From contig CALWUU010000015.1 of NCBI GenBank assembly GCA_944384835.1, positions 1-64,000 of the forward strand: a DNA stretch of 64,000 nucleotides. The letters run 5' to 3'. Numbering within the stretch: position 1 is the first letter of the stretch; the number at the start of each line of letters is the position of its first letter. Of the stretch, positions 55,328 to 63,566 are shown in pieces. This DNA comes from an uncultured Clostridia bacterium (GTDB lineage Bacteria; Bacillota; Clostridia; Oscillospirales; Acutalibacteraceae). Under the pieces are notes generated by a model, which was not told where the DNA came from, ran no database searches, and saw only the letters and a program-made list of their open reading frames with translations. The translations under genes were made by a program, and so were the position numbers.

Positions 55328-56092
55328 ATGAAATTTGATGTAAAAACATGCAGGATTATCAGCAAACAAAAAATAGCAACGGATACGTATGATTTTACTT
55401 TGTTTGCAGGTGAGCTGGCACAAATTGCACAGCCGGGCCAATTTGTACATATCCAGGTGCCGGGCAAAACACTGCGCAGACCCATTTCCATCTGTGACGT
55501 GGATAAAGAAAGCAATACATTGCGCATTGTATTTCAAATTCGGGGAGAGGGCACTGAAATTCTCTCCCAGCTGAAAATAGATGATACTATGAATATATTA
55601 GCGCCTTTGGGTCATGGATATGAAATGAAAGATACAAAGAAAAAAGTATTGTTGGTAGGCGGCGGCATAGGCGTGCCTCCGCTGTTATATTTGGCAAAAC
55701 AATATGGAGAAAACGCAACAGTTGTGATAGGTTTTCGCAGCAAAGAGTTTGTGATTTTGGAGCAGGATTTTATCAAGACCGGCTGTAAAGTCATTGTAGT
55801 AACAGATGACGGTACATATGGTCATCATGGCTTGGTAACGGATTGCATTGGTGACATTGTATTTGAAGAAATGTTTGCCTGCGGTCCAATGCCAATGCTC
55901 AAAGCGCTGGCACGTGTAGCCGACGAACGAAATGTTCCGTTCCAAGTATCATTGGAAGAAAGAATGGCATGTGGTGTAGGCGCTTGTCTTGGTTGTGCCT
56001 GCAAAACAAGAAGAGAAGAAAAACAAGATGAAACATACAGCCATGTATGTAAAGACGGACCGGTTTTTGACTATAAAAAGATTGTATTTTAA
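55328..56092 (+). CDS. pyrK: Dihydroorotate dehydrogenase electron transfer subunit
   Basis: FAD and [2Fe-2S] subunit that links PyrD to NAD+. The start is ATG 55328 after GGAGG, giving 254 aa. It has the FAD block LRRPISICDV, a nucleotide-binding GGGIGVPPLLYLAK, and the cluster cysteines in ACGVGACLGCACKTR plus a later HVCKDGPVF. Together with pyrD it forms the heterotetrameric type 1B enzyme. Confidence 0.95.
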   Translation: MKFDVKTCRIISKQKIATDTYDFTLFAGELAQIAQPGQFVHIQVPGKTLRRPISICDVDKESNTLRIVFQIRGEGTEILSQLKIDDTMNILAPLGHGYEMKDTKKKVLLVGGGIGVPPLLYLAKQYGENATVVIGFRSKEFVILEQDFIKTGCKVIVVTDDGTYGHHGLVTDCIGDIVFEEMFACGPMPMLKALARVADERNVPFQVSLEERMACGVGACLGCACKTRREEKQDETYSHVCKDGPVFDYKKIVF

Positions 56093-56124
56093 CAAAACAA
56101 GGAACAGAAAAGGTGATTTCAAGT

Positions 56125-57042
56125 ATGGCTGATTTACGTGTAACGGTTGCAGGCGTTGATTTTTCCAATCCATTGATAGCGGCGTCAGGCACATTTGGCT
56201 TTGGACGAGAATATAATGAATTTTATCCGCTTTCCACATTAGGAGGCATTTCCAGTAAGGGGATTACTTTAAAAGAACGTTTGGGCAATCCCCCCCCGAG
56301 AATAGCAGAAGCTCCGGGCTGTATGCTCAATGCCATTGGTCTGCAAAATCCCGGAGTGGATTATTTTATTGAACATGATTTGCCGTGGCTGAAAGAACAA
56401 GGTACAGTTGTTATTGCCAATATTGCCGGCAATACTCCTGAAGAATACTGTGCTATGGCAGAAAAATTATCCGATACCAACGTTGATATGCTGGAGATGA
56501 ATATTTCCTGTCCGAATGTAAAGGAAGGCGGCGTACAATTTGGCACTTCCTGTATGGGCGTAGAACAAATTACCGCAGCGGTACGCAAACATTGCACAAA
56601 ACCACTTATGGTAAAATTATCTCCAAATGTAACGGATATTGGCGATATTGCCGCATCTGCCGAAGCAGGCGGCGCAGACGCCATTTCAATGATTAATACT
56701 TTAACGGGTATGAGAATTGACATTCAAACCCGACGGCCTATTATCCGCAACAATACAGGGGGTGTATCAGGTCCCGCACTGCTTCCCATTGCAGTACGTA
56801 TGATTTGGCAGGCATATAACCGTGTGAAAATCCCGATTGTAGGTATGGGCGGTGTTTCCAATTGGAAAGATGCCGTTGAACTTATGCTGGCAGGCTCTAC
56901 CGCTTTGCAGATTGGTACTGCGTTTTTTACCAATCCATATGCGCCAGTAGAAATTGCAGAGGGACTAAACAAATATTTAGATGATAACGGAATTGCATCT
57001 ATCACCGAGCTGACAGGCAAAATGGTTCCTTGGGAGAATTGA
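56125..57042 (+). CDS. pyrD: Dihydroorotate dehydrogenase, type 1B catalytic subunit
   Basis: Oxidises dihydroorotate to orotate with FMN. The start is ATG 56125 after AAAGGTGA; 305 aa. FSNPLIAASGTFGFG, the NISCPNVKEGG block with the class 1B catalytic cysteine, and the FMN-site IVGMGGVSNWKDAVE are present. A type 1B enzyme fits the adjacent pyrK. Confidence 0.95.
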   Translation: MADLRVTVAGVDFSNPLIAASGTFGFGREYNEFYPLSTLGGISSKGITLKERLGNPPPRIAEAPGCMLNAIGLQNPGVDYFIEHDLPWLKEQGTVVIANIAGNTPEEYCAMAEKLSDTNVDMLEMNISCPNVKEGGVQFGTSCMGVEQITAAVRKHCTKPLMVKLSPNVTDIGDIAASAEAGGADAISMINTLTGMRIDIQTRRPIIRNNTGGVSGPALLPIAVRMIWQAYNRVKIPIVGMGGVSNWKDAVELMLAGSTALQIGTAFFTNPYAPVEIAEGLNKYLDDNGIASITELTGKMVPWEN

Positions 57043-57047
57043 TTATT

Positions 57048-57743
57048 ATGACTCGTATTATTTTAATTCGCCACTGTGAGGCGGAGGGAAATATCAAACG
57101 TGTTTTTCAAGGGCATACAGATGCCGACATTAGTGAAAACGGAAGAAAGCAGCTGGATTTGTTACGGCTGCGCTGCCGGAATATGCAGATAGAAGCGATT
57201 TATTCCAGTCCGTTAAAGCGAGCTTATCAAACGGCAGAAGCTATTAACAGTTTTCGCAATTTAACGGTTCAAATCCATGAGGATTTAATTGAGATTAACG
57301 GCGGCGATTGGGAGGGGCATTATTGGAGAGACCTTCCGGGCTTATTTCCTGAGGACACTGTGTTATGGAATACAAAGCCATATGAATTTGCGCCGAAAAA
57401 CGGAGAGCCCATGCGTCATGTATATGACCGTATGAAACGTGCTGTTTTAGAGATTGTACAGAACAATCAAGGAAAAAATATTTGTGTTACTTCCCATGGA
57501 TGTGCCATTCGCAATTTTCTATGCTGGGCAATGGGAAAGCCGATTGAACAACTCAATGAGGTGGATTGGTGCGACAATACGGCTGTCAGCATCATTGATT
57601 TCGATGATGAATTTCAGCCTACTGTCATACTGGCCAATGATGCCTCTCATTTATCGGGAGAAACATCTACTTTTTCCAAGCAGACCTGGTGGAAACCTGA
57701 AAATCGTATCAAAGAAGAATGGGATGAGGAGATGTTTCAATGA
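57048..57743 (+). CDS. Histidine phosphatase (phosphoglycerate mutase-like)
   Basis: A 231-aa protein of the histidine phosphatase superfamily. The RHCEAEGN motif carries the catalytic histidine near residue 9 and TSHGCAIRNFLC the second. The usual RHG is RHC here. The substrate is unknown; the cofactor-dependent PGM family includes phosphatases with many substrates. It starts five bases after pyrD and overlaps ruvX by 4 bp. Confidence 0.85.
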   Translation: MTRIILIRHCEAEGNIKRVFQGHTDADISENGRKQLDLLRLRCRNMQIEAIYSSPLKRAYQTAEAINSFRNLTVQIHEDLIEINGGDWEGHYWRDLPGLFPEDTVLWNTKPYEFAPKNGEPMRHVYDRMKRAVLEIVQNNQGKNICVTSHGCAIRNFLCWAMGKPIEQLNEVDWCDNTAVSIIDFDDEFQPTVILANDASHLSGETSTFSKQTWWKPENRIKEEWDEEMFQ

Positions 57744-58168
57744 AAATCATGGCAGTTGATTTAGGAAAAGCCCGTACCGGAATTGCTGTTTGTGATGAAG
57801 GTGAAATGCTTGCCTCTCCTGTTACCGTGATACACGAACACAACGAGGAACGTTTGCTGAAAAAGATAGGTCAGCTAGTGAAAGAGCAACAGCCTAAATT
57901 ATTTGTAGTGGGATTGCCCAGAAATATGGATGGCAGTGAAGGTGAAAGCGCACAGCGCTGCCGCGATTTTGCGGAAAAATTGCAAATGCATACACAGCTT
58001 CCTGTAACCTTGCGGGATGAAAGAGGCACGACAATCACTGCCCATGGATATTTAAATTCCACGGACACGCGCGGTAAAAAAAGAAAAGCGGTTGTGGATG
58101 CCGTAGCGGCTACCATTATATTACAAGACTATTTGGATTTTCGCAGAAATCAGAAAAATTCCCAGTAA
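57740..58168 (+). CDS. ruvX: RuvX/YqgF Holliday junction resolvase-like protein
   Basis: A 142-aa RNase H-fold nuclease of the YqgF family, linked to Holliday junction resolution and 16S rRNA 5' processing. It has VDLGKARTGIAVCDEG at the start, VVGLPRNMDGSEGESAQR, and the acidic block RDERGTTITAH. The start overlaps the phosphatase by 4 bp. Last gene of the pyrF operon before a terminator. Confidence 0.93.
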   Translation: MKIMAVDLGKARTGIAVCDEGEMLASPVTVIHEHNEERLLKKIGQLVKEQQPKLFVVGLPRNMDGSEGESAQRCRDFAEKLQMHTQLPVTLRDERGTTITAHGYLNSTDTRGKKRKAVVDAVAATIILQDYLDFRRNQKNSQ

Positions 58169-58178
58169 CATAAACATC

Positions 58179-58223
58179 AAAATACCCATCTGCTCGCTAT
58201 CAGAGAGCAGATGGGTATTTTAT
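58179..58223 (+). terminator. Terminator of the pyrF-ruvX operon
   Basis: A perfect 17-bp stem (58179-58195 with 58205-58221, 9-nt loop) ending in T's. Confidence 0.88.
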
Positions 58224-58286
58224 TACCAAAGGATATAGCTGTCCTTTCAAGGGTAGCCGGTAGTGTCCATCCACTACGGATTGAAC

Positions 58287-58327
58287 ATAGTGAGGGTCAG
58301 TACCTAAAAGGCACTGACCCTCACTAT
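58287..58327. repeat. 15-bp inverted repeat
   Basis: Bases 58287-58301 pair perfectly with 58313-58327; the loop holds a further CCT/AGG pairing. It lies between the ruvX terminator and the end of the convergent DUF3784-like gene. No T-run follows on the minus strand, so a terminator for that gene is uncertain. Confidence 0.6.
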
Positions 58328-58368
58328 ATCTTTCTAGGGTTCCTTCATGCCACCTGTTTTACGGGTGG

Positions 58369-58701
58369 TCATGACTTTTTCTTTGTTCCAAATAAACTTC
58401 CATTGTATTTTATGGTGTATACAATCATCCATACAATTCCGACTATGATAAACGGTATCACAGTACAGTACCCCAATGGCATATAAATTAGATTCAAATA
58501 AGGCATAATCAGTATACCAATGCCAAGAATAAAGATTCCTATTCCCATCTTTTGAGTATAGGGCTTTTTGTCTGCCTCACTTACATTCTGATAATGATAG
58601 GAATGCAAAAGCTGAATTTTACCCTTGCAACCAATCAGATAAGCAAAAACGATGAGCAGAATCCCTAGCAGAGTTTCGAATATAATTTCAGTAATTTCCA
58701 T
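58369..58701 (-). CDS. DUF3784-like small membrane protein
   Basis: A 110-aa protein with three hydrophobic segments, starting at ATG 58701 after GGAGG. An N-terminal TM is followed by AYLIGCKGKIQLLHSYH and then EADKKPYTQKMGIGIFILG, a pattern like DUF3784 proteins. The function is unknown. It lies downstream of the acetyltransferase on the same strand, about 80 bp away, and may be co-transcribed with it. Confidence 0.65.
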   Translation of the reverse strand: MEITEIIFETLLGILLIVFAYLIGCKGKIQLLHSYHYQNVSEADKKPYTQKMGIGIFILGIGILIMPYLNLIYMPLGYCTVIPFIIVGIVWMIVYTIKYNGSLFGTKKKS

Positions 58702-58779
58702 ACTGCGCCTCCAAATGAAACGATTATTCATAGACATGGAAGGAGACTTTATATAAAAGTTTTTTATATACATAGGACA

Positions 58780-59409
58780 TTATTTTGTCAGTTGTTCTAT
58801 ACTGCCGGATTGTATGGCAGGAATAAGCTTTTGAATTTTTTCTTTTGGCCAGTCCCACCATTGAATTTGAAGTAAAGCTTTTATTGTTTTTTCAGAAAAC
58901 CGTTTTTTTATTGGCTTTGCAGGTATTCCGCCCACAATGGCGTATGGCGGTACATCTTTTGTTACAACGGCGCGTGTTCCGATAACAGCGCCGTCTCCAA
59001 TGGTGACTCCCGCTAAAATGACTGCTTCAAACCCAATCCATACATCGTTTCCTATGACAATATCTCCTTTATTGTCCCAGGACATGGTTACATTACGCGG
59101 CTCTTGTTCCCATTCCTCAAAAAATAGGGGGAAGGGGTAAGTAGATAAAGACCTTAAAGAGTGGTTGGCGCTGTTTAACAAAAATTTTGTGCCGCATGCA
59201 ATGGAACAAAATTTTCCGATGATCAGTTTATCATGGTTAATTGGATAATAATACAATACATTATTTTGTTCAAACAATCTAGGGTCGTTGATACCATCAT
59301 GATACATGGTATAATCGCCAATGGTAATATTGGGATTGGTTACCACGTGCTTTAAATAGACCGTATTTTTATCTCCTGAGCGGGGATAGATTTGATCTGC
59401 CGGAATCAT
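58780..59409 (-). CDS. Vat/CatB-type xenobiotic acetyltransferase
   Basis: A 209-aa hexapeptide-repeat acetyltransferase using acetyl-CoA. Family features are [19 protein letters not shown], the catalytic-type histidine H83 in [35 protein letters not shown], and the C-terminal IQWWDWP. It resembles the group that acetylates streptogramin A or chloramphenicol, but the substrate cannot be told from sequence, and many chromosomal members have other substrates. AGGAGG precedes ATG 59409. A 35-codon leader ORF overlaps its start in another frame. Confidence 0.8.
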   Translation of the reverse strand: MIPADQIYPRSGDKNTVYLKHVVTNPNITIGDYTMYHDGINDPRLFEQNNVLYYYPINHDKLIIGKFCSIACGTKFLLNSANHSLRSLSTYPFPLFFEEWEQEPRNVTMSWDNKGDIVIGNDVWIGFEAVILAGVTIGDGAVIGTRAVVTKDVPPYAIVGGIPAKPIKKRFSEKTIKALLQIQWWDWPKEKIQKLIPAIQSGSIEQLTK

Positions 59410-59476
59410 TTTTTATATCCTCCTGTTGTATAAAATAATTGAAAACGATTCCGGCAATTACAATACAGCGTTTCAT
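59369..59476 (-). CDS. 35-aa leader ORF overlapping the acetyltransferase start
   Basis: On the minus strand an ATG at 59476, six bases after AGAGGTGA, opens a 35-codon frame ([18 protein letters not shown]...) ending with TAA at 59369-59371, inside the acetyltransferase coding sequence in another frame. Its ribosome binding site is as strong as that of the acetyltransferase. The start MKRCIVIAG resembles the N-terminus of thiamine pyrophosphokinases, so it may be the cut-off start of a lost gene; or it may be a regulatory leader peptide. Confidence 0.5.
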   Translation of the reverse strand: MKRCIVIAGIVFNYFIQQEDIKNDSGRSNLSPLRR

Positions 59477-59502
59477 ATTATATCACCTCTAATAATATCT
59501 GT

Positions 59503-59530
59503 ATTATAATCTTTCTTGTTGTTTTGTCAA
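59503..59530 (-). promoter_or_regulatory. Promoter of the acetyltransferase unit
   Basis: On the minus strand TTGACA (59530-59525), 16-bp spacer, TATAAT (59508-59503). Confidence 0.75.
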
Positions 59531-59560
59531 TATTGTAAGATAATAAAACAGCTTTTAAAC

Positions 59561-59610
59561 AAAAAGAAAAGTTTCTCTTTTCTGAATATATTCAGATAGG
59601 AGAAACTTTT
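59561..59610 (-). terminator. Terminator of the ABC transporter operon
   Basis: An 11-bp stem (59567-59577 with 59600-59610) encloses a second palindrome (59582-59595). On the minus strand it is followed by a T-rich run, 20 bp past the ABC ATPase stop. Confidence 0.8.
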
Positions 59611-59627
59611 TTATCGTATTTATGCGT

Positions 59628-60200
59628 TTACAGTTCGATGGTGTAAACAGCACCTAGTATTTCAGCTTCAGTTGGATCATGCGTTACAAGAATAACGGTT
59701 TTTCCTTGACTGCGCTGTTTTACATCGGACATCACAAGCGCTTTTGTTTCGGCATCTAAACCTTTGAACGGTTCATCTAAAAATAAGATATCATAATCGG
59801 CAAGTAAAGCGCGAAGAATTGCAACTCTGCGTTTCATGCCGCCTGAAAATTTTGAGATAGGGGAGTGGGCATATTCTGCCAGTCCCACTTTAGCTAAGGC
59901 TTCTTCGATCATTTCATTTTTCAATTGAGGCGACGCAAGCTTAATATTGGAAAAAGCACTTAAATTTTCGCATAATCTGTCCTCCTGAAAAACAACACTT
60001 TGCTTTAATCCTTCCAGTCCGGAAATTTCTCCGCTGTCTGCTTTCTCAAGCCCCATTAAAATACGCAAAAGAGTCGTCTTTCCTTTTCCGGAAGGCGCAG
60101 TTAATAAAGTAACCTGTCCGGCAGGGATACAGGCATTGAAATCGTTTAAAACGGTATGCTCTCCAAACGACTTGAATAAATGATTGATTGTAACTTCCAT
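59628..60200 (-). CDS. ABC importer ATP-binding protein (nitrate/sulfonate/taurine-type family)
   Basis: A 190-aa ATPase energising the adjacent importer. Walker A is APSGKGKTTLL, Q-loop region VVFQEDRLCENL, signature FSGGMKRRVAILRAL and Walker B ILFLDEPFKGLD, with THDPTEAEIL as switch. It starts at ATG 60200, just past the permease stop, with AAAGGA inside the permease end. It is short for the family, lacking a regulatory C-terminal domain. Confidence 0.88.
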   Translation of the reverse strand: MEVTINHLFKSFGEHTVLNDFNACIPAGQVTLLTAPSGKGKTTLLRILMGLEKADSGEISGLEGLKQSVVFQEDRLCENLSAFSNIKLASPQLKNEMIEEALAKVGLAEYAHSPISKFSGGMKRRVAILRALLADYDILFLDEPFKGLDAETKALVMSDVKQRSQGKTVILVTHDPTEAEILGAVYTIEL

Positions 60201-60201
60201 T

Positions 60202-60963
60202 TTATATCCTTTCCAGCCGTTGAATACCTTTATCAAGCAGATAAATGAACAATTTTTCAAAAATCAGGCTGATGAGAATGATAACAACCGTCCAAGCAAA
60301 TAAGTCCGGGGTGTCCAGATAAATTTTTGCGTTATATAAATTTTCGCCAATTGAATTTTTTGGAATTCCAATGACTTCTGCCGCTACCCCTGATTTCCAG
60401 CACAGCCCAAGGGAAATACTGCAGCCGGCACGGAAAAAGGGCATAATCTGAGAAATGTAGATATAACGGATTTTTCGCATAGGAGAAATGCGGAATACTT
60501 GAGCCATTTCCAATAACTGTTTATCGCAGGATGCAATACCGTCTTTCACGTTGGTATAAATAACGGGCAAAACGATTAAAAAAGAAATAATAATGGATAA
60601 GTTTGTGGAAGAGACCCAAATTAAAATCAGTATCACGAACGAAGCCACAGGAACCGCCTTAACGGTCAACATGAAAGGAGCTAAAAATTGTTCCACATAT
60701 TTAAACTTAGCGGAAAGCGCAGCCAATAAAATACCTGCGGCGCAAGCGGCTAAAAACCCTCCAATAATCCTGAGCAAAGAAAATGAAATAGAAAGCCAAA
60801 ATTCTCCTGTGCAGGCCAATTCAAATAACCGTTGAAATGCAGTGACAGGTGAAACCAGTAAAATATTTTGTCCAATGATCAAGGCGCATATTTGCCATAT
60901 GACAAGCCATACGGCAACAGCCCATACTTTTATTTTTCCCGGCCGTTTATTTTTTTTAGGCAT
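60202..60963 (-). CDS. ABC importer permease
   Basis: A 253-aa membrane protein with about six hydrophobic segments, related to the SsuC/TauC/NrtB permease group. EMAQVFRISPMRKIRYIYIS and GVAAEVIGIPKNSIGE mark the EAA loop that contacts the ATPase. I place the start at ATG 60963, overlapping the end of the binding-protein gene; no ribosome binding site is clear, so coupling is likely. Confidence 0.87.
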   Translation of the reverse strand: MPKKNKRPGKIKVWAVAVWLVIWQICALIIGQNILLVSPVTAFQRLFELACTGEFWLSISFSLLRIIGGFLAACAAGILLAALSAKFKYVEQFLAPFMLTVKAVPVASFVILILIWVSSTNLSIIISFLIVLPVIYTNVKDGIASCDKQLLEMAQVFRISPMRKIRYIYISQIMPFFRAGCSISLGLCWKSGVAAEVIGIPKNSIGENLYNAKIYLDTPDLFAWTVVIILISLIFEKLFIYLLDKGIQRLERI

Positions 60964-61993
60964 TGTAATAGAAATTATCGTCCGGTAAATTTCCACCTAT
61001 GGATTGTGCATTTTGGTCATTTAGTACAGAAAGATAACCGGAAAGTTTTTCTTTCATTTCACTGCCAGTGATAAAAGTAATGTTACATTCAGGAATTGCT
61101 TTTTGTGCGATTGCTTCAGTTACAATATCGTATTTACCAACCAAAGCAGCACCTTCATTTACATTGTTATTAATGTATGCTACAGATTCTTGATAGTGTT
61201 TTAGAAAATCTTCTACGGCTTGTGGATTTTGTTCAATGAATTCTTTTCTTGCAACTACCACACCGGTCACCAAAGTAGAAGGAGATTCCGCATTTTCTTG
61301 CAGTTTATCCCATTCTTCTGTTAGGTCAAGGGCAACACGCAGATTGCTGTTTTGATTTTGTGCCGTGGTTACGAATGGCTGCGGCAGCATGGCAATGGCA
61401 TTTTCGGAAGCATTTAATGCTGCGAGACATTCAGCTTGTTCACTTTTCCATTCAATGGTCACATCTGTTGCAGGGTCAATTCCGTTTTGAGAAAGAATAT
61501 AGTTTAATGCGTATTCAGGTGTTGTGCCTTTACCGCTTGCATAAATGGTTTTACCGCGTAAATCTTCTACAGATTGAACGGTATTTCCGGAATCAACAAT
61601 GTAAAGAACACCAAGGGTGTTAATGGCCAATACTTGTACGCCGCCGTCTGTATTGTTATATAAAACGGAAGCTACGTTTGCAGGTACAGCGGCAATATCT
61701 ATTTGACCTTGTACAAGTTTCGGTGTTACTTCATCAATAGAAGCTGCGATTGAGAAATTGTAATTGTTGTCAGTAATTTGATTTTCTTCACAATCGTTCA
61801 TGAATTTTACCATACCCATGGCAGTTGGGCCTTTAAGTGCGGTTATATTCATGTCAATTGGAGTGGAAGCTTGTGTTTGACTGGCAGTGGATGAACTGCT
61901 GCCGGATTCTGTTGAGACACCGGAAGAGCAGCCTGTCAATACAGCTGCAACCAGTACACTCAATCCAAGTGCGAAAGATAGTAATTTTTTCAT
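60956..61993 (-). CDS. ABC importer substrate-binding lipoprotein (NMT1/THI5-like)
   Basis: A 345-aa lipoprotein exported to the cell surface: signal peptide MKKLLSFALGLSVLVAAVLT with lipobox cysteine at residue 22, then a Ser/Thr-rich linker (to about 45). The mature domain has MNITALKGPTAMGMVKFMND and GKTIYASGKGTTPEYALNYI, a periplasmic-binding type II fold. The ligand is unknown; related importers carry nitrate, sulfonates, pyrimidine precursors or other small anions, so context is the best clue. Confidence 0.85.
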   Translation of the reverse strand: MKKLLSFALGLSVLVAAVLTGCSSGVSTESGSSSSTASQTQASTPIDMNITALKGPTAMGMVKFMNDCEENQITDNNYNFSIAASIDEVTPKLVQGQIDIAAVPANVASVLYNNTDGGVQVLAINTLGVLYIVDSGNTVQSVEDLRGKTIYASGKGTTPEYALNYILSQNGIDPATDVTIEWKSEQAECLAALNASENAIAMLPQPFVTTAQNQNSNLRVALDLTEEWDKLQENAESPSTLVTGVVVARKEFIEQNPQAVEDFLKHYQESVAYINNNVNEGAALVGKYDIVTEAIAQKAIPECNITFITGSEMKEKLSGYLSVLNDQNAQSIGGNLPDDNFYYNA

Positions 61994-62032
61994 ATTTATA
62001 CCCTCTCTTTTTGAATGTATTACAAGTCGGAT

Positions 62033-62689
62033 TTAAGAATAGATGGTATGTTCCAATCCAACCTGATTGACAATTTTAATTCTTATGGAATTGACTTCAA
62101 TCAGTTTTGCCTTTTGAAGTTCAGCCAGCTCCCTGAAAAGGGCAGCACGGCTAATGCCAATGCGGCTTGCCAGCACTTCTCTGGAGCAATTTGGTATAAT
62201 ACAATTTTTCTCATTCTGATTTGAAATTAAGTATTCTGCCAGTTTGCTGCGGCAGCTTTGCGTGGCAATTAATTCGATACGCTTAATTAAAAATTGTATT
62301 TTTTTGTTGCAGACTAAGGCGTATTTCATTGCAAAGGAAGCATCTTTTTCCATAGCAGCAACAATTATACGTTTTGGTATAAAGTATACTACAGCGTTGG
62401 TACGGCTGCGAATAACAGTTTCCATTTGTGAGCAGTCAAATAAATTGCAAATTCCAAAACAATTCCCTTTGTGCAGAGAATTCAGCATAGTATCACGTCC
62501 GTCAAGAGCAACAGAATAAATATCCAGTATGCCGGAAGCAATCAGGCCAATAAATTCTTTGCCGTTACATATATCGCTTAAATATGCTCCTGCACTGTAA
62601 GCTTTTCGGGTGACAGATGAAAAGTCAAACGAACTGCCATCCAGAAAATCAGATGCTGCGATTGCCTCAAGGTATTCTTTATTTGGCAT
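62033..62689 (-). CDS. Crp/Fnr-family transcriptional regulator
   Basis: A 218-aa regulator: N-terminal cyclic-nucleotide-binding-like domain (residues 1-120, with NSLHKGNCFGICNLFDCS) and C-terminal helix-turn-helix (SREVLASRIGISRAALFREL, about 168-187). Several cysteines in the sensory half could sense redox or a metal, but the Fnr-type N-terminal cluster motif is absent. It is the first gene of the operon with the ABC importer (39 bp gap). ATG 62689 follows AAAGGGGA. Confidence 0.88.
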   Translation of the reverse strand: MPNKEYLEAIAASDFLDGSSFDFSSVTRKAYSAGAYLSDICNGKEFIGLIASGILDIYSVALDGRDTMLNSLHKGNCFGICNLFDCSQMETVIRSRTNAVVYFIPKRIIVAAMEKDASFAMKYALVCNKKIQFLIKRIELIATQSCRSKLAEYLISNQNEKNCIIPNCSREVLASRIGISRAALFRELAELQKAKLIEVNSIRIKIVNQVGLEHTIYS

Positions 62690-62713
62690 ATTCCATTCCC
62701 CTTTCAATACTGG

Positions 62714-62729
62714 GTTAGACGTGGCTAAC
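62714..62729. promoter_or_regulatory. Palindrome A, candidate Crp-family operator
   Basis: GTTAGACGTGGCTAAC, a 16-bp inverted repeat (GTTAG/CTAAC) just downstream of the -10 of the crp operon promoter. It matches the second site at 62823-62838 in the outer half-sites. Confidence 0.5.
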
Positions 62730-62738
62730 TATAAAAAT

Positions 62739-62767
62739 ATTGTACCGAGGTTTCCGGATAATGTCAA
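62739..62767 (-). promoter_or_regulatory. Promoter of the Crp-ABC operon
   Basis: On the minus strand TTGACA (62767-62762), 17-bp spacer, TACAAT (62744-62739). Confidence 0.72.
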
Positions 62768-62822
62768 TATAAAAAGATTTTCATGGAGTCTCACGTGATA
62801 CTGACAGTTCACAAAATACTTG

Positions 62823-62838
62823 GTAAGCTTATGCTAAC
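62823..62838. promoter_or_regulatory. Palindrome B, candidate Crp-family operator
   Basis: GTAAGCTTATGCTAAC, a 16-bp inverted repeat sharing GTwAGM-N4-KCTAAC with palindrome A. It overlaps a weak -10 (TAAGCT, with CTGACA 17 bp upstream) for the GTPase gene. A regulator bound here would block that promoter. Confidence 0.5.
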
Positions 62839-62862
62839 TTTTATCATTTGGAGCTGAGATGT

Positions 62863-63552
62863 TTGCTGAAAAAAGTAATTTTAATTTCCGGTGGAGCTGC
62901 AGTAGGAAAAACTGCTGTATTAAAGAATATCATACCATTATTGCAAAGTAAAGATATAGCGCTGTCAGTATGCAAAATTGATTGTGTGGCAACAAAAGAC
63001 GGTTTGGTTTATGAAAATATGGGCATTCCCAGTGTAGTAGGAATCAGCGGAGATATTTGTCCCGACCATTTTTTAGTTTCTAATCTTCCGGAGCTATATC
63101 ACTGGGCAGATGAGAAAACAAGCGATATTCTGCTCATTGAAACAGCAGGTCTGTGCCATAGGTGTTCGCCTGCCACTGAAAAAATGACAGCAGGATGTGT
63201 GTTGGACTGTACTTCCAGCTGTCAGGCGCCTGCACAGCTGGGGCCTATGCTGACATATGCTGACTTTGTTGTACTTACTAAAATTGATATGGTATCACAA
63301 GCTGAGCGGGAAATTATTTTATGGAAAATAAAAGATCTAAATCCTTCTGCAAAGCTGTTTACAATCGATGGATTGACAGGATATGGAGCAGAAGGTTTAG
63401 CTGATTGGTTAGGCGGTCTTTCAAAAGAAGAAAATTTTGACGATGATATATTACGCCATAGTATGCCTAGTGGTGTTTGTTCTTACTGCGTAGGAGAAAA
63501 AAGGGTAGGAAGCGTTTATCAGCAAGGAGTAGTAGGAAAAATTGAGTTTTAA
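62863..63552 (+). CDS. Cysteine-rich G3E-like GTPase
   Basis: A 229-aa P-loop GTPase related to the HypB/UreG/CobW/MeaB class. I place the start at TTG 62863 after GGAG; a TTG at 62848 gives five more residues. Walker A is GGAAVGKT (residues 10-17), the G3-like motif IETAGLCHRCSP (92-103), G4 TKID (139-142). Cysteines cluster as CHRC, CVLDCTSSC (112-120) and CSYC near 210, so metal or Fe-S binding is likely. G3E enzymes serve metal insertion or cofactor delivery; the target here is unknown. It heads a plus-strand unit with the next ABC-type gene. Confidence 0.8.
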   Translation: MLKKVILISGGAAVGKTAVLKNIIPLLQSKDIALSVCKIDCVATKDGLVYENMGIPSVVGISGDICPDHFLVSNLPELYHWADEKTSDILLIETAGLCHRCSPATEKMTAGCVLDCTSSCQAPAQLGPMLTYADFVVLTKIDMVSQAEREIILWKIKDLNPSAKLFTIDGLTGYGAEGLADWLGGLSKEENFDDDILRHSMPSGVCSYCVGEKRVGSVYQQGVVGKIEF

Positions 63553-63566
63553 GACAGGTGAGCATC

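Noticed and set aside
57261-57280. GGTTCAAATCC resembling a tRNA T-arm
   Set aside because: It lies inside the histidine phosphatase coding sequence and no acceptor or anticodon stem surrounds it.
58211-58486. 91-codon plus-strand frame after ruvX
   Set aside because: It runs through a terminator and an inverted repeat and is antisense to the DUF3784-like gene; no family is seen.
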